A stretch of DNA of 64,000 nucleotides, taken from Jonesia denitrificans DSM 20603 (GTDB lineage: Bacteria; Actinomycetota; Actinomycetes; Actinomycetales; Cellulomonadaceae). Under the pieces are notes generated by a model. It saw only the letters and a program-made list of their open reading frames with translations. It did no database searches and was not told the DNA's origin. Within the stretch, counting starts at the first letter, position 1, and each line of letters begins with the position of its first letter. Shown piece after piece: positions 34,351 through 45,400 of this stretch. The translations under genes were made by a program, and so were the position numbers. Where the stretch lies: NCBI RefSeq assembly GCF_000024065.1, contig NC_013174.1, positions 992,001 to 1,056,000 of the forward strand, written 5' to 3'.

Positions 34351-37300
34351 ATGGGTTCAAACTCCCGTTATCCGTTACACCGCGACACCACCGCGATCCC
34401 ATCCTCGCCGAACTTCCCGGCCATTGAGGACGACGTCCTTGCCTACTGGGCGACGGACCACACCTTTCAGGCGTCCATTGATCAACGTGACGCGGGTGAC
34501 AACGGCTCGAACGAGTTTGTTTTTTACGATGGTCCCCCGTTTGCCAACGGGCTTCCGCACTATGGGCACTTGCTCACCGGGTACGCGAAGGATGTTGTTC
34601 CGCGCTACCAAACGATGCGTGGCCGAAAAGTGGAACGGCGTTTCGGGTGGGACACCCACGGGCTTCCCGCAGAGCTTGAAGCCGAACGCGTCCTGGGGAT
34701 TACTGACAAATCCCAAATCGAGGAAATGGGAATCGGCGCCTTCAACGAAGCCTGCCGCACCTCAGTGCTGAAGTACACCAAGGAGTGGGAAGAATACGTC
34801 ACCCGACAAGCACGCTGGGTCGACTTCGAGAACGACTACAAAACCCTGGACGTCACCTTCATGGAATCGGTGATCTGGGCGTTTAAGCAACTGTATGACA
34901 AAGGGCTCGCCTATGAAGGGCACCGGGTTCTTCCGTACTGCTGGCGTGACGAAACCCCACTGTCAAACCACGAACTGCGGATGGACGACGACGTCTACCA
35001 ATCCCGCCAAGACCCAGCGCTGACCGTTGTCCTGCCGTTGATTGGTGCCACCGGTGACCTCGCCGATGCGTCACTTCTCATCTGGACAACCACACCATGG
35101 ACCCTGCCTTCTAACCTTGCTGTGGCTGTCGGGCCCGACATTACCTACGTCGTTGTCCGCCCCGCATCTGGTGAGTTCGCCGGGGCGAAGTTTGTCGTGG
35201 CCGAGGCTCGCCTTGCTGCCTACGCACGGGAACTAGGCGAAGCCCCGGAGATCGTGGCGACCCTCACCGGTGCGGACCTCACCGGACTCCACTACCAGCC
35301 TCCGTTTCGTTACTTCGCTGGAGCTGACAACGCCCACCAGGTCCTCGCCGCATCGTTTGTGACTACTGAGGACGGAACAGGGCTTGTCCACCTCGCCCCA
35401 GCATTTGGTGAAGACGACGCTGCCGTGTGCGCAGAAGCGGGAATTGCCACGGTCGTGCCCGTCGACTCTCAAGGCCGCTTTACCCCTGAGGTGAGTGACT
35501 ACCAGGGGGTGCAAGTGTTCGATGCGAACCCCACGATCATCCGCGACCTCAAAGAACGAGCCTTGGTTGTCCGGCACGAAACCTACCAGCACTCATACCC
35601 GCACTGTTGGCGTTGCCGCAACCCGCTGATCTATAAGGCTGTGTCCTCGTGGTTTGTTCGGGTGACAGAGTTTCGCGACCGTATGGTGGAACTCAACGAG
35701 GATGTCACCTGGGTTCCCGAACACATCAAACATGGACAGTTCGGCAAGTGGTTGTCTAACGCTCGTGACTGGTCAATTTCCCGGAACCGTTACTTTGGAA
35801 CGCCCATTCCTGTGTGGGTTTCGGACAACCCTGCCTACCCACGTATGGATGTGTACGGGTCTTTGGCGGACTTGGAACGTGACTTTGGGCGCCTGCCCCT
35901 CAATGATCGTGGTGAACCAGACCTCCACCGCCCGTACATTGATGACCTTACTCGGCCTAACCCTGATGACCCCACCGGTCAGTCCACGATGCGTCGGATC
36001 CCTGATGTCCTTGACGTGTGGTTCGACTCAGGTTCCATGCCGTTTGCGCAGGTTCACTACCCATTTGAGAACGCGGACTGGTTTGACAACCACTATCCAG
36101 GTGACTTCATTGTGGAGTACATCGGACAAACGCGTGGCTGGTTCTACACGCTGCACGTGTTAGCCACTGCGTTGTTTGATCGTCCAGCGTTCCGTACTGC
36201 GGTGTCGCATGGCATTGTCTTGGGTTCTGATGGCCGCAAAATGAGTAAATCGCTGCGTAACTACCCAGATGTGTCTGAGGTGCTGTCTCGTGATGGTGCC
36301 GATGCAATGCGTTGGTTCCTCATGTCCAGTCCGATCCTTCGTGGCGGGAACCTTGTGGTCACTGAGGACGGCATCCGTGATTCGGTACGTCAGGTGCTGT
36401 TGCCGGTATGGTCCACCTACTACTTCCTCACGATGTACGCGTCCGCGGTCGGGCAGGGGCAGGGGTATCTTGCGCGTGCTATCCGCGCTGATGAGGTGGG
36501 CGATTTGCCTGCTATGGACCGGTACATTCTTGCACGGACTCGCCACCTTGTGGATGGCATGACTGGTCAGCTTGATGGGTTCGACATTGCTGGTGCGTGT
36601 GAGTCTGTTCGTGACTATTTGGATGAGTTGACGAACTGGTATGTGCGCACACAGCGTGACCGGTTCTGGGCGGAAGACGAGACCGCGTTCAACACGTTGT
36701 TCACTGTGATGGAAACGTTGTGTCGTGTGCTTGCCCCGCTAGCGCCGTTGGTGTCTGAGGAAATTTGGCGCGGGCTCACTGGTGGGCGTTCTGTGCACCT
36801 TGTGGATTGGCCTGACATGTCTGGTGAGTTGGGGGCGGTTTTTGCGCCTGACGATGCGTTGGTTGCGACAATGGACGAATTACGTGAGGCGGTGTCCTTA
36901 GCGTTGGCGTTGCGTAAAGCGCACGCGTTGCGGGTGCGTCAACCGTTGTCCTCGCTCACTGTGGTGAGCGAGTCCGTGGATGCCCTTGCTCCGTACACAG
37001 GTCTTCTTGAGGGCGAACTCAATGTGCGTCAGGTGGTGTTGGAGCGTCTTGATGAGTCAGCAGCACAGCGCTATGGGATCAGTGAACAGCTGACAGTGAA
37101 TGCTCGTGCAGCGGGTCCTCGTCTTGGTCGTGGTGTTCAAGCCGTGATTAAGGCAGCGAAAGCTGGTGCGTGGGACACTGTGAACGGTGAGGTTGTTGTT
37201 CACACCGCTGACGGGGACGTGCCACTTATAGCGACTGAGTATGACCTTGTTACGGTGGTCGACACTGATGCTGCGGATGCTCGTGCAGCTGCGGTGCTGG

Positions 37301-37569
37301 GGACTGGTGGGTTCATTGTTCTTGATGTGGCGTTGAGTGATGAGTTAATCGCTGAGGGTGTAGCGCGTGATGTGATCCGTGATGTCCAAGAAGCACGCAA
37401 GAACGCTGGGCTGAACGTTTCTGATCGGATTGTGTTGGACCTGGTGGTCGATGCAAGCGAGGTGGAGGCGGTGTCTACTCACCGTGATCTCATTGCCCGT
37501 GAAACGTTGGCAACGTCGGTGACTGTGTCTGCTGGTGACAGAAAGATCGCGGTTGCGGTAACGGCATAA
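34351..37569 (+). CDS. ileS: Isoleucine-tRNA ligase
   Basis: 1072 residues from the ATG at 34351. The frame is open back to 34216, but that part is the T-box RNA. The HIGH motif is [16 protein letters not shown] and KMSKS is [10 protein letters not shown]. The CP1 editing domain is at about residues 200-400, with [10 protein letters not shown]. It is the large eukaryote-like IleRS form of about 1,050-1,100 residues, with no C-terminal zinc finger seen. It charges tRNA-Ile and edits valine. It is controlled by the T-box and followed by folC 49 bases later. Confidence 0.97.
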   Translation: MGSNSRYPLHRDTTAIPSSPNFPAIEDDVLAYWATDHTFQASIDQRDAGDNGSNEFVFYDGPPFANGLPHYGHLLTGYAKDVVPRYQTMRGRKVERRFGWDTHGLPAELEAERVLGITDKSQIEEMGIGAFNEACRTSVLKYTKEWEEYVTRQARWVDFENDYKTLDVTFMESVIWAFKQLYDKGLAYEGHRVLPYCWRDETPLSNHELRMDDDVYQSRQDPALTVVLPLIGATGDLADASLLIWTTTPWTLPSNLAVAVGPDITYVVVRPASGEFAGAKFVVAEARLAAYARELGEAPEIVATLTGADLTGLHYQPPFRYFAGADNAHQVLAASFVTTEDGTGLVHLAPAFGEDDAAVCAEAGIATVVPVDSQGRFTPEVSDYQGVQVFDANPTIIRDLKERALVVRHETYQHSYPHCWRCRNPLIYKAVSSWFVRVTEFRDRMVELNEDVTWVPEHIKHGQFGKWLSNARDWSISRNRYFGTPIPVWVSDNPAYPRMDVYGSLADLERDFGRLPLNDRGEPDLHRPYIDDLTRPNPDDPTGQSTMRRIPDVLDVWFDSGSMPFAQVHYPFENADWFDNHYPGDFIVEYIGQTRGWFYTLHVLATALFDRPAFRTAVSHGIVLGSDGRKMSKSLRNYPDVSEVLSRDGADAMRWFLMSSPILRGGNLVVTEDGIRDSVRQVLLPVWSTYYFLTMYASAVGQGQGYLARAIRADEVGDLPAMDRYILARTRHLVDGMTGQLDGFDIAGACESVRDYLDELTNWYVRTQRDRFWAEDETAFNTLFTVMETLCRVLAPLAPLVSEEIWRGLTGGRSVHLVDWPDMSGELGAVFAPDDALVATMDELREAVSLALALRKAHALRVRQPLSSLTVVSESVDALAPYTGLLEGELNVRQVVLERLDESAAQRYGISEQLTVNARAAGPRLGRGVQAVIKAAKAGAWDTVNGEVVVHTADGDVPLIATEYDLVTVVDTDAADARAAAVLGTGGFIVLDVALSDELIAEGVARDVIRDVQEARKNAGLNVSDRIVLDLVVDASEVEAVSTHRDLIARETLATSVTVSAGDRKIAVAVTA

Positions 37570-37618
37570 CACCATGACTGGGAACACCCGGTTGTGCCCG
37601 TGAAGTGAAGGATAGCGT

Positions 37619-39010
37619 GTGGCTAAGAAAGACACTGAGTTCCAGGACAGTGCGCAGGATCGTGACGATTTGGCGCGGGTGTATCACGCCATTATGGCGC
37701 GGAACCCGGAACACGACTTTGAGCCGACACTGGATCGTGTCACACAGGTTCTGGATCTGTTGGGGAATCCGCAACACGCTTTCCGCTCGGTTCACATCAC
37801 GGGCACGAACGGAAAGACGTCGACCGCGCGCATGGTGGAGTCTTTGGTCGCTGAACATGGGCTGCGGACCGGCCGGTTCACTTCACCTCATTTAGCGTCG
37901 GTTACCGAGCGCATCACCATTGATGGCGAACCGGTCTCTGCCCGCCGGTTTGTTGAGGTGTACGAGGATGTTATTCCCTACATTGAAATGGTCGATGCGT
38001 CATCCCAGGCTGTAGGGGGGCCAGCGCTCAGTTTCTTTGAGGTGCTTGTCGTCATGGCCTATGCGGCATTTGCTGACGCGCCGGTTGATGTTGCTGTTGT
38101 TGAGGTGGGGATGGGAGGGGTATGGGATGCAACCAACGTCATCACGCCGCAAGTGTCGATCATCACGCCGATTTCGTTGGATCATACCCAGTGGTTAGGC
38201 GACACCTATGCTGATATTGCCGCTGAAAAAGCGGGGATCATCAAGGAAGGGCGTCCCGTGATTGTCAGCGCGCAACCACCGAGTGCTCATGATGTGATTG
38301 TGCATCGAGCCCACGAGGTGGGTGCGCAAGTTATTGCCGATGGTGTTGACATGGGTGTTGCCTCTCGTCTTCCTGCGGTGGGGGGGCAACTTGTGTCGTT
38401 GCGAACACCTGCAGCGACGTACACTGACGTGTTTCTCCCGTTATTTGGGTCGTACCAGGCGGACAACGCGGTTGCGGCACTGGTTGCCACGGAGGTGGTT
38501 ATGGCTGGTGGGGGAGCGCTTCATGGTGACATTGTGGAGGCGGGTTTCGCGAAGGTGACGTCGCCGGGGCGTCTTGAGGTTGTGCGCTCAAGTCCCACAA
38601 TTGTGCTTGATGCGGCACATAATCCAGGTGGGATTGAGGCATTAACTCAGGCGCTTGATGAGTCCTTTGATTTCACACGATTGGTGGGGGTCGTGTCTTG
38701 TTTAGCTGACAAGGATGCAGAAACGCTGTTTGCCCTCTTGGAGCCACACCTGGCTGAGGTTGTGGTGACCAGTATTGATTCTCCGCGAGCAGCGGACATC
38801 GAGGATCTGGCCGACATTGCTCGTGACATCTTTGGTGAGGACCGAGTAGCTGTTGAGCCTGTGCTTGACGCCGCCATTGATGCCGCCGCAACACGTGCCG
38901 AGTCGCAAGACACGGTGGGAAGCGGTATCGGAACCGGGGTTCTCATTGTTGGTTCAGTGTTGTTGGTAGCGCATGCCCGTTCGCTTCTCCTGCGTGAACG
39001 GCGGCGGTAG
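37619..39010 (+). CDS. folC: Folylpolyglutamate synthase / dihydrofolate synthase
   Basis: 463 residues, GTG start with AAGGA six bases upstream. Mur-ligase family: P-loop ITGTNGKTSTARM, TSPHLASVTERI, the Mg-binding segment VEVGMGGVWDATNVI with SLDHTQWLG, and the C-terminal HNPGGIEAL with FDFTRLVGVVSCLADKD. It adds glutamates to folates and makes dihydrofolate from dihydropteroate. In actinobacteria folC is normally followed at once by the DUF4233 gene; here three dha genes lie between. Confidence 0.95.
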   Translation: MAKKDTEFQDSAQDRDDLARVYHAIMARNPEHDFEPTLDRVTQVLDLLGNPQHAFRSVHITGTNGKTSTARMVESLVAEHGLRTGRFTSPHLASVTERITIDGEPVSARRFVEVYEDVIPYIEMVDASSQAVGGPALSFFEVLVVMAYAAFADAPVDVAVVEVGMGGVWDATNVITPQVSIITPISLDHTQWLGDTYADIAAEKAGIIKEGRPVIVSAQPPSAHDVIVHRAHEVGAQVIADGVDMGVASRLPAVGGQLVSLRTPAATYTDVFLPLFGSYQADNAVAALVATEVVMAGGGALHGDIVEAGFAKVTSPGRLEVVRSSPTIVLDAAHNPGGIEALTQALDESFDFTRLVGVVSCLADKDAETLFALLEPHLAEVVVTSIDSPRAADIEDLADIARDIFGEDRVAVEPVLDAAIDAAATRAESQDTVGSGIGTGVLIVGSVLLVAHARSLLLRERRR

Positions 39011-39126
39011 CGCCGCTGGGAGTTCCTGATCGCGATTGAGAGCGCCCCAGCAGGCGTGCCGGACCCTGCGGTGATTCAATGGAGCAAGGTGATCAGTGAC
39101 CCACACGAGAGCAGGTGGAACGCGGC

Positions 39127-40122
39127 ATGAAGAAGCTCATTAATGACCCGCAGGACGTGGTGATGCAATCACTGGAGGGGTTTGCTCTAGCTCATCCCGA
39201 TCTGGTCACAGTGCACAACAACCCCACGTTTGTTGTGCGAACACACCCACTGGACTTCGCGACTGTGGCTTTGGTGTCCGGTGGTGGTTCCGGCCACGAA
39301 CCTCTGCATGCGGGTTTCGTCGGTGACGGGATGCTCACTGCTGCTGTTCCCGGCGCGATGTTCACCTCACCAACACCTGACGCCATTGAAGCGGCTATTC
39401 GGGCAGCTGATCGCGGTGCTGGTGTACTCACAATCGTGAAGAACTACACCGGTGATGTCATGAACTTTGATATGGCCACCGAATTGGTGGAGGGCAGCGG
39501 AATTGATGTGCGATCAGTGGTGGTCAATGACGATGTCGCGGTCGAAGACTCCACGTGGACGGCCGGACGCCGCGGTGTCGCTGGTACGGTTTTTGTGGAG
39601 AAAATTGCTGGCGCATCGGCCGCACGCGGAGATGATCTCGAGACGGTAGCAGGCATTGCAACACGCGTGAACTCTCACATGCGGTCCATGGGAGTCGCCC
39701 TTGCGGGGTGCACTGTCCCTCACGCTGGAACCCCTTCGTTTGACTTAGCCGACGACGAGATTGAAGTGGGTATCGGGATTCACGGTGAGCCCGGGCGTCG
39801 GCGAGAGAAAATGACAGATGCCCACACAATTGTGGCCACACTCATGACAGCAATCAGTCAGGACCTCGATTTATCACACGGTGACGAGGTGATTGTGCTG
39901 ACGAACGGTATGGGAGCGACCCCGCTGTCTGAGTTATATCTTGTCCACCGTGAAGCGGTTCAGCTCCTTGCCCAATCGGGGGTTCGTGTTCTTCGGTCGC
40001 TGGTGGGGAACTATGTCACTTCATTGGACATGCAAGGAGCCTCTTTGAGCGTGTTGCGCCTCGATGACGAACTGTTAGCGCTGTGGGATGCGCCCGTCCA
40101 CACTGCAGCGTTGCGCTGGTGA
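39127..40122 (+). CDS. dhaK: Dihydroxyacetone kinase, DhaK subunit
   Basis: 331 residues from the ATG at 39127, with AGGTGG eight bases upstream. The GGGSGHEP motif (residues 52-59) binds dihydroxyacetone phosphate groups, and His219 in GIGIHGEPG is the residue that forms the hemiaminal with dihydroxyacetone. MKKLINDPQDVVMQSLEGF is the typical N terminus. Together with DhaL and DhaM it phosphorylates dihydroxyacetone with phosphate from PEP through the PTS. First gene of the dhaKLM operon, 116 bases after folC. Confidence 0.95.
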   Translation: MKKLINDPQDVVMQSLEGFALAHPDLVTVHNNPTFVVRTHPLDFATVALVSGGGSGHEPLHAGFVGDGMLTAAVPGAMFTSPTPDAIEAAIRAADRGAGVLTIVKNYTGDVMNFDMATELVEGSGIDVRSVVVNDDVAVEDSTWTAGRRGVAGTVFVEKIAGASAARGDDLETVAGIATRVNSHMRSMGVALAGCTVPHAGTPSFDLADDEIEVGIGIHGEPGRRREKMTDAHTIVATLMTAISQDLDLSHGDEVIVLTNGMGATPLSELYLVHREAVQLLAQSGVRVLRSLVGNYVTSLDMQGASLSVLRLDDELLALWDAPVHTAALRW

Positions 40123-40142
40123 ATTCGACAACAGGAGGACCA

Positions 40143-40793
40143 ATGACCGTGCCTGGTGATTGGGCACGCCGCTGGATGATTCAGTGTGCCCAGGTCATGC
40201 GTGACCATCGTGAAGAACTCAATTCTCTCGACCGTGTCATCGGAGACGGTGACCATGGTGAAAACTTAGCGCGTGGGTTTTCAGCACTGGAACAGCGCTT
40301 GGAGGAGTCTGCCTCTGATACTGACACGTCGACCGTATTGACGCTTGCCGCGACCACGCTCATGTCCACAGTTGGTGGCGCTTCAGGGCCCTTGTACGGC
40401 ACTGCGTTGCTGCGCGCTGCAAAGGCGGTGCGCAGCCGGCAGCTCGATGGTGACTGTGTTATCGATCTCCTGGTGGCAGCCTGTGAAGGAATTGAAATGC
40501 GCGGACACGCAGTGACCGGCGAGAAAACCATGGTCGATGCGTGGGAGAGTGCGGTGAAGGCGGCGCAGGTTGCCGCATTGTCCGGGGCAGACACTCAGCA
40601 GGTTCTCGTTGCGGCTGCACAGGGGGCGTGTGCGGGGGCGGACGCGACCGTTGCGATGCGCGCATCAAAAGGCCGGTCAAGTTACTTGGGGGAGCGGTCT
40701 GTGGGACATAGGGACCCGGGAGCGCAGTCCACTGCCCTTATCCTGAAGGCTGCTGCACAAACCGCCACGAACGGAGAATTCCATGACTCATGA
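40143..40793 (+). CDS. dhaL: Dihydroxyacetone kinase, DhaL subunit (ADP-binding)
   Basis: 216 residues from the ATG at 40143, with AGGAGG six bases upstream. The metal/ADP-binding motif is DRVIGDGDHGEN (residues 30-41), then GGASGPLYGTALLRA. The C-terminal part has GRSSYLGERSVGHRDPGAQS, the DhaL signature. It holds ADP as a permanent cofactor that accepts phosphate from DhaM and passes it to the substrate on DhaK. The end overlaps dhaM by 11 bases. Confidence 0.95.
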   Translation: MTVPGDWARRWMIQCAQVMRDHREELNSLDRVIGDGDHGENLARGFSALEQRLEESASDTDTSTVLTLAATTLMSTVGGASGPLYGTALLRAAKAVRSRQLDGDCVIDLLVAACEGIEMRGHAVTGEKTMVDAWESAVKAAQVAALSGADTQQVLVAAAQGACAGADATVAMRASKGRSSYLGERSVGHRDPGAQSTALILKAAAQTATNGEFHDS

Positions 40794-41535
40794 TGTTGCC
40801 CTTGTCTTTGTGTCCCATAGCCCTCACCTTGCCCAAGGCATCGTGGACTTATGTGCGCAAATGGCGCCAGACGTTGTCATGGTTCCTGCTGGAGGACTTG
40901 AGGATGGATCGTTGGGCACATCTTTTGACACGATTTCTGATGCGATTGAACGAGCTGCGGGATTTGTGGAAGACCATGATGGTCCGTTGCGTGACGTTGT
41001 TGTTTTCGCGGACCTGGGGTCTGCTGTGCTGTCGACTCAGTCAGTGCTGGAGTTCCTTCCGGCTGAACTTGATGGACGGATCACGCTGGCGCAGGCTCCT
41101 TTTGTCGAGGGTGGGGTTGCCGGCAGTGTAGCCGCAGCCCAAGGTGCAGGAGCAGCTGAAGTGGTCCGCCGGGCCCACCAAGCGGCCTCGGAGCTGCTCA
41201 CTGACTTAGCTCACGACCCGACACCTGCAGCTGAGATAACCGAGGAGCCAGGGACTGTGTCCTCGTCAGTAACTGTCAGCAACGCCTTAGGCTTACACGC
41301 GCGTCCTGCGGCAGTTCTTGCTCGCCTCATCGCTGGTTTTGATGCCCAAGTGACACTGAACGGAGCGAACGGCAGCTCGGTGATTGACATCATGAAACTC
41401 GGGGCAACCGGGGGACAAGCCCTCACCGTGGTGGCGCAAGGCAACCAAGCGAAACAAGCACACGATGCAGTGGTTGAGGCCATAGCTGGTGGGTTCGGAG
41501 AGGCAGAGGTGTCATCCGATAGTCTTGGTCAGTGA
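40783..41535 (+). CDS. dhaM: Dihydroxyacetone kinase phosphotransfer subunit DhaM, with fused HPr domain
   Basis: 250 residues, ATG start. Residues 1-140 are the mannose-type EIIA domain with phospho-His12 in FVSHSPHLAQG. Residues 160-245 are an HPr domain with phospho-His172 in NALGLHARPAA. The EI-like third domain of E. coli DhaM is missing, so general enzyme I must donate phosphate. It relays PEP-derived phosphate to DhaL-ADP. Its stop overlaps the start of the DUF4233 gene by four bases, so the dha operon now leads into ndk. Confidence 0.94.
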   Translation: MTHDVALVFVSHSPHLAQGIVDLCAQMAPDVVMVPAGGLEDGSLGTSFDTISDAIERAAGFVEDHDGPLRDVVVFADLGSAVLSTQSVLEFLPAELDGRITLAQAPFVEGGVAGSVAAAQGAGAAEVVRRAHQAASELLTDLAHDPTPAAEITEEPGTVSSSVTVSNALGLHARPAAVLARLIAGFDAQVTLNGANGSSVIDIMKLGATGGQALTVVAQGNQAKQAHDAVVEAIAGGFGEAEVSSDSLGQ

Positions 41536-41963
41536 CCAACGCTCCCCAACCTGGTTCGCGCATTATCGCGAAACCCAGTGCACGCCGCCAGTTCCTGGCC
41601 ACCACGCTCGCACTGGAGGCTTTTGTTGTTTTGTTCGCAACGCTTGTTGCTGTCCGTTTCTCGGCGGCAGGCCTGATCCAGGCACCACAAACCACCCTAT
41701 GGATCATTGGTGGTTGCCTCATGGTGACTCTTCTCGTGGTCTCACGAGTGCAGCACACGCGGTTGGGTATCGTTGCGGGCGGCCTTACACAAGTGGGATG
41801 GATGGTGACTACAGCGTTCGTTGACCCCACATTCCTCATTGTGGCGTTCGTGTTCCTTGGCGTGTGGGTGGCCTCACTGGTCTTGGGAACCAAAATTGAC
41901 ACTGAACGAGCGCACTACGATGCGCACCACCCAGACACAGCCCCAAACGTCCCGCCACAGTAA
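41532..41963 (+). CDS. DUF4233 membrane protein
   Basis: 143 residues, GTG start in a GTGA overlap with the dhaM stop. Four membrane segments at about residues 22-45, 52-68, 75-92 and 97-118, with short soluble ends. The length and the position just before ndk match DUF4233, which in actinobacteria sits between folC and ndk. Function unknown. Translational coupling to dhaM replaces the usual coupling to folC. Confidence 0.85.
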   Translation: MTNAPQPGSRIIAKPSARRQFLATTLALEAFVVLFATLVAVRFSAAGLIQAPQTTLWIIGGCLMVTLLVVSRVQHTRLGIVAGGLTQVGWMVTTAFVDPTFLIVAFVFLGVWVASLVLGTKIDTERAHYDAHHPDTAPNVPPQ

Positions 41964-42006
41964 CGATGTTTCCACGCACCCAAGTGCGTTCGCTAAAGTG
42001 ATGACC

Positions 42007-42450
42007 ATGACACACACCCAGACAGAACGCACGCTCGTCCTTGTCAAACCAGATGGTGTCCGCAGGGGGCTCATCGGAGAGATTATCCGCCGCATCGAAG
42101 CGAAGGGATACCGCATCGCCGAAGCGCACCTGCGCACAGCAGACCGCGATGTGTTGACACACCATTACGAGGAACACAAAGGTAAACCATTCTATGAACC
42201 GTTAGTTTCCTTCATGTCATCAGGACCACTCATGGCGCTCGTTGTCGAAGGTAACCGTGTCATCGAGGGATTCCGTTCTCTTGCCGGAACAACAGACCCC
42301 ACCACGGCCGCGCCCGGCACCATCCGTGGTGACCTTGCACGAGACTGGGGACTACCCGTTGCCCAGAACCTTGTCCACGGCTCTGATTCCCCACAATCTG
42401 CCCAACGCGAGATCGCTCTGTGGTTTCCACACATTCACCAAGGTCACTGA
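42007..42450 (+). CDS. ndk: Nucleoside-diphosphate kinase
   Basis: 147 residues from the ATG at 42007 ([18 protein letters not shown]); an ATG two codons earlier is also possible. The active-site phospho-His lies in [16 protein letters not shown], the NDK signature. [14 protein letters not shown] and GTIRGDLA are conserved. It moves phosphate between nucleoside tri- and diphosphates. The stop codon is directly followed by the smc start. Confidence 0.95.
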   Translation: MTHTQTERTLVLVKPDGVRRGLIGEIIRRIEAKGYRIAEAHLRTADRDVLTHHYEEHKGKPFYEPLVSFMSSGPLMALVVEGNRVIEGFRSLAGTTDPTTAAPGTIRGDLARDWGLPVAQNLVHGSDSPQSAQREIALWFPHIHQGH

Positions 42451-45400
42451 TTGCACCTCAAAACACTGACCGTCCGCGGTTTTAAATCCTTTGCCTCAGC
42501 AACGCGTTTCGACTTTGAGCCCGGAATTACGTGTGTTGTGGGGCCCAACGGTTCAGGCAAGTCCAATGTGGTGGACGCTCTAGCCTGGGTCATGGGTGAA
42601 CAGGGGGCAAAAACACTGCGCGGCGGCAAGATGGAAGACGTCATCTTTGCGGGCACTTCTGCTCGACCTGCACTGGGCCGAGCAGAAGTGTCACTCACCA
42701 TCGACAACTCTGACGGGCGTTTGCCCATTGAGTTCTCCGAAGTGACTATCACCCGCACCCTGTTTCGCCAAGGTGGATCCGAGTACGCCATCAATGGCGC
42801 ACCAGTCAGACTCTTGGATATTCAAGAACTCCTCTCTGACACAGGGCTCGGCCGCGAAATGCACGTCATTGTGGGGCAAGGACAACTCGACACCGTTCTT
42901 CGTGCAACCCCCACCGAACGGCGCGGATTCATTGAAGAGGCAGCCGGTGTACTTAAACACCGCCGTCGTAAAGAAAAAGCTCTACGCAAACTGGATTCCA
43001 TGCAAGGAAACCTCTTACGCCTTGCCGACCTCCTTGCTGAACTCAGCCGTCAACTAGGGCCGTTGGCCCGACAAGCACAAGCCGCGCAACGTGCCGCGAT
43101 CCTCCAAGCAATCGATCGAGACACAAATCAACGTCTTCTGGCCGACGACCTCACCACCGCTTCCGCACTGTTGAAGGATCGGCAACAAGTCCTTACCCAA
43201 GCGCGTGAGCAACGTGATGACATCAACCGCCAACTTGACGTCGTCCGATCCAACCTCGCTCACCAAGAAAAAGCGGCAGCAGACGCCTCCCCGCGCCGCT
43301 CAGCACTCTCACAGGCCGTCATCACACTGAGCCGCAACCACGAACGGCTTAAGTCACTGATCCACGTCGCAGAAGAACGTTTGCGTCACCTTGGTGACAC
43401 CCACACAACGCCACCAATAACTACCACACACACCACTGAAGCCGCTGCCCGTCATGTACGAACCGCGATCACACAACTGGACGCACAACTCACCGAACAA
43501 CGCGACAAACTCGCACGCATCACAGCCACACGAACAGCACTGACTGAACGCCTCAACAAAGCCGAGCGAGCCCACAACGACCAAGTTGCAGCGCATCGAC
43601 ACTACGAAAAAAAGCGTGACCAACTCACGGCAGACCTCGCCGCACACCGAGCCCTGATGGACAACATCGCTGACGACCTCGCCACAGCGCAACAGTCAGC
43701 GACCGAAGCGCTCGCAGCACTGAACAAGCTCAGCGAACCAACAGACCTACCCCCCGCACCAGATACACCACCGGACCAACTCAACCAGGCGCGCGCGATG
43801 GAACGAACCTGGGCGGCACGCAGTGCTGAGCTCGCCCGCGAACTAGCCACCGCGACGTCGAATCTGTCAGCAGCACAAGCGCGCGTAGACATTCTCACAG
43901 CCCAACTACGTGACGTACCGACACACCTGAGCGACCATCACGATGTTCACGGGACCCTCGTGGAGTTTCTTGACCCCACCGCCGCGCACGCCCCACAGAT
44001 GATGGTCGTTCTTGGGTCACTTCTTGACGCTCTTGTCGTAGCAACAGAAAAGGGAGCCTACGAGCTTGCGCAAGCAGATGACAACGGGCAACTTCATCTC
44101 ATCCACCTCCCACCAGTCACTGAGTCCTCATCCACACTCGCTACTTCACCTCATCTCAGTGAGCACATTCCTGGGCTTATCAGTGCCCCTGACCCACAAC
44201 TGCGAGCACAACTGACCCTTTTCTTACACCAATGGCTCGCAGACACCGTTCACGTACCTCACCTCGAGGACGCCCGTGCATGGGTCAAAGCACACCCCAC
44301 TGACACCGCTGTGACGGATCAGTGCGACGTTGTCCGCTCTCACCACATCAACACACGCAGACAAGGATCAGCCCACGCGCTGGTGAAAGAGGAACGGGAC
44401 CGGCACCACCATGATGTAGCCACCTGGAACGCGCGGTGTGAGGAACTGACACGTGAACACAATGCCGCAGTACAGCGGCACCAAGCAGCGATCGAACAGG
44501 TTCGTGTAGCAGAAGAACAGTGGTCCAACGAACGGTCCCAGTACAGTGATCTGCGCGCCCAACACGCGCATGCATCCGCGCAACGCGAGGGTGCACGTGT
44601 CGCCCACCAACGGGCAACCTCTCACGTGACCAGCCTCATGGCGAAACATACCGCCGCCCACACGCGGGTCACTGAACTCACCACCCTGTTGAACGAGCAC
44701 CTCGCTACTGAGCCTGAGCAACCAGCGGCGCAGAGCAGCAAGGAGCGTGAAGCACTCAACGGCGAGCTGCGCACAGTGTACGACCACGAGACTGAGGCGA
44801 AAGTCCACCTGCGTGCGTTGCAAGAACAACGGACCGCCCAGCAGGGAAAGTTAGCGTCGCTGACGGCAGCCATCGACCGGGAAAGGAGAGCAATTGAGGT
44901 CGCTCAGCAGTTGGCGGACCAGCGAGCGCGCCAGCGACAAGCAACGTCTGAGGTCGCGGAGCAAGCACACGCGTTGGTGATCCATGTGGAGCGGTCAGAG
45001 CGTGATGCGCGCGAACAACTGGCGCTCCTTGAAGACGCATATCTCGCTGCAAATGAGCACATTAGTGGGTTGCGGAACAAGGAACGTAGCCTGTCAGAAC
45101 GCCACGATGAGGCAAAAGATCACCTCCACACAATTGACCTGGAGGTCTCGGCCTTGCACGCTGAGCACACCCGCCTCATCGACAGAGCCATGGCAGAATT
45201 TGGTTTCGACGCTGAACAACTCATTGACCAGTACGGTCCGCACCAGTACACCCCGAACTACCGGGAGGCACTGAAGAAAGGTGGGGACAGCGTTCTCGAG
45301 ATGACACAACCGTTTGACCGTGCTGGCGTCGAGGCAGCACGGGAAAGTGCTCGCAAAAAGTTGTCAACCATGGGGAAAATCAATCCCCTTGCCCTAGAAG

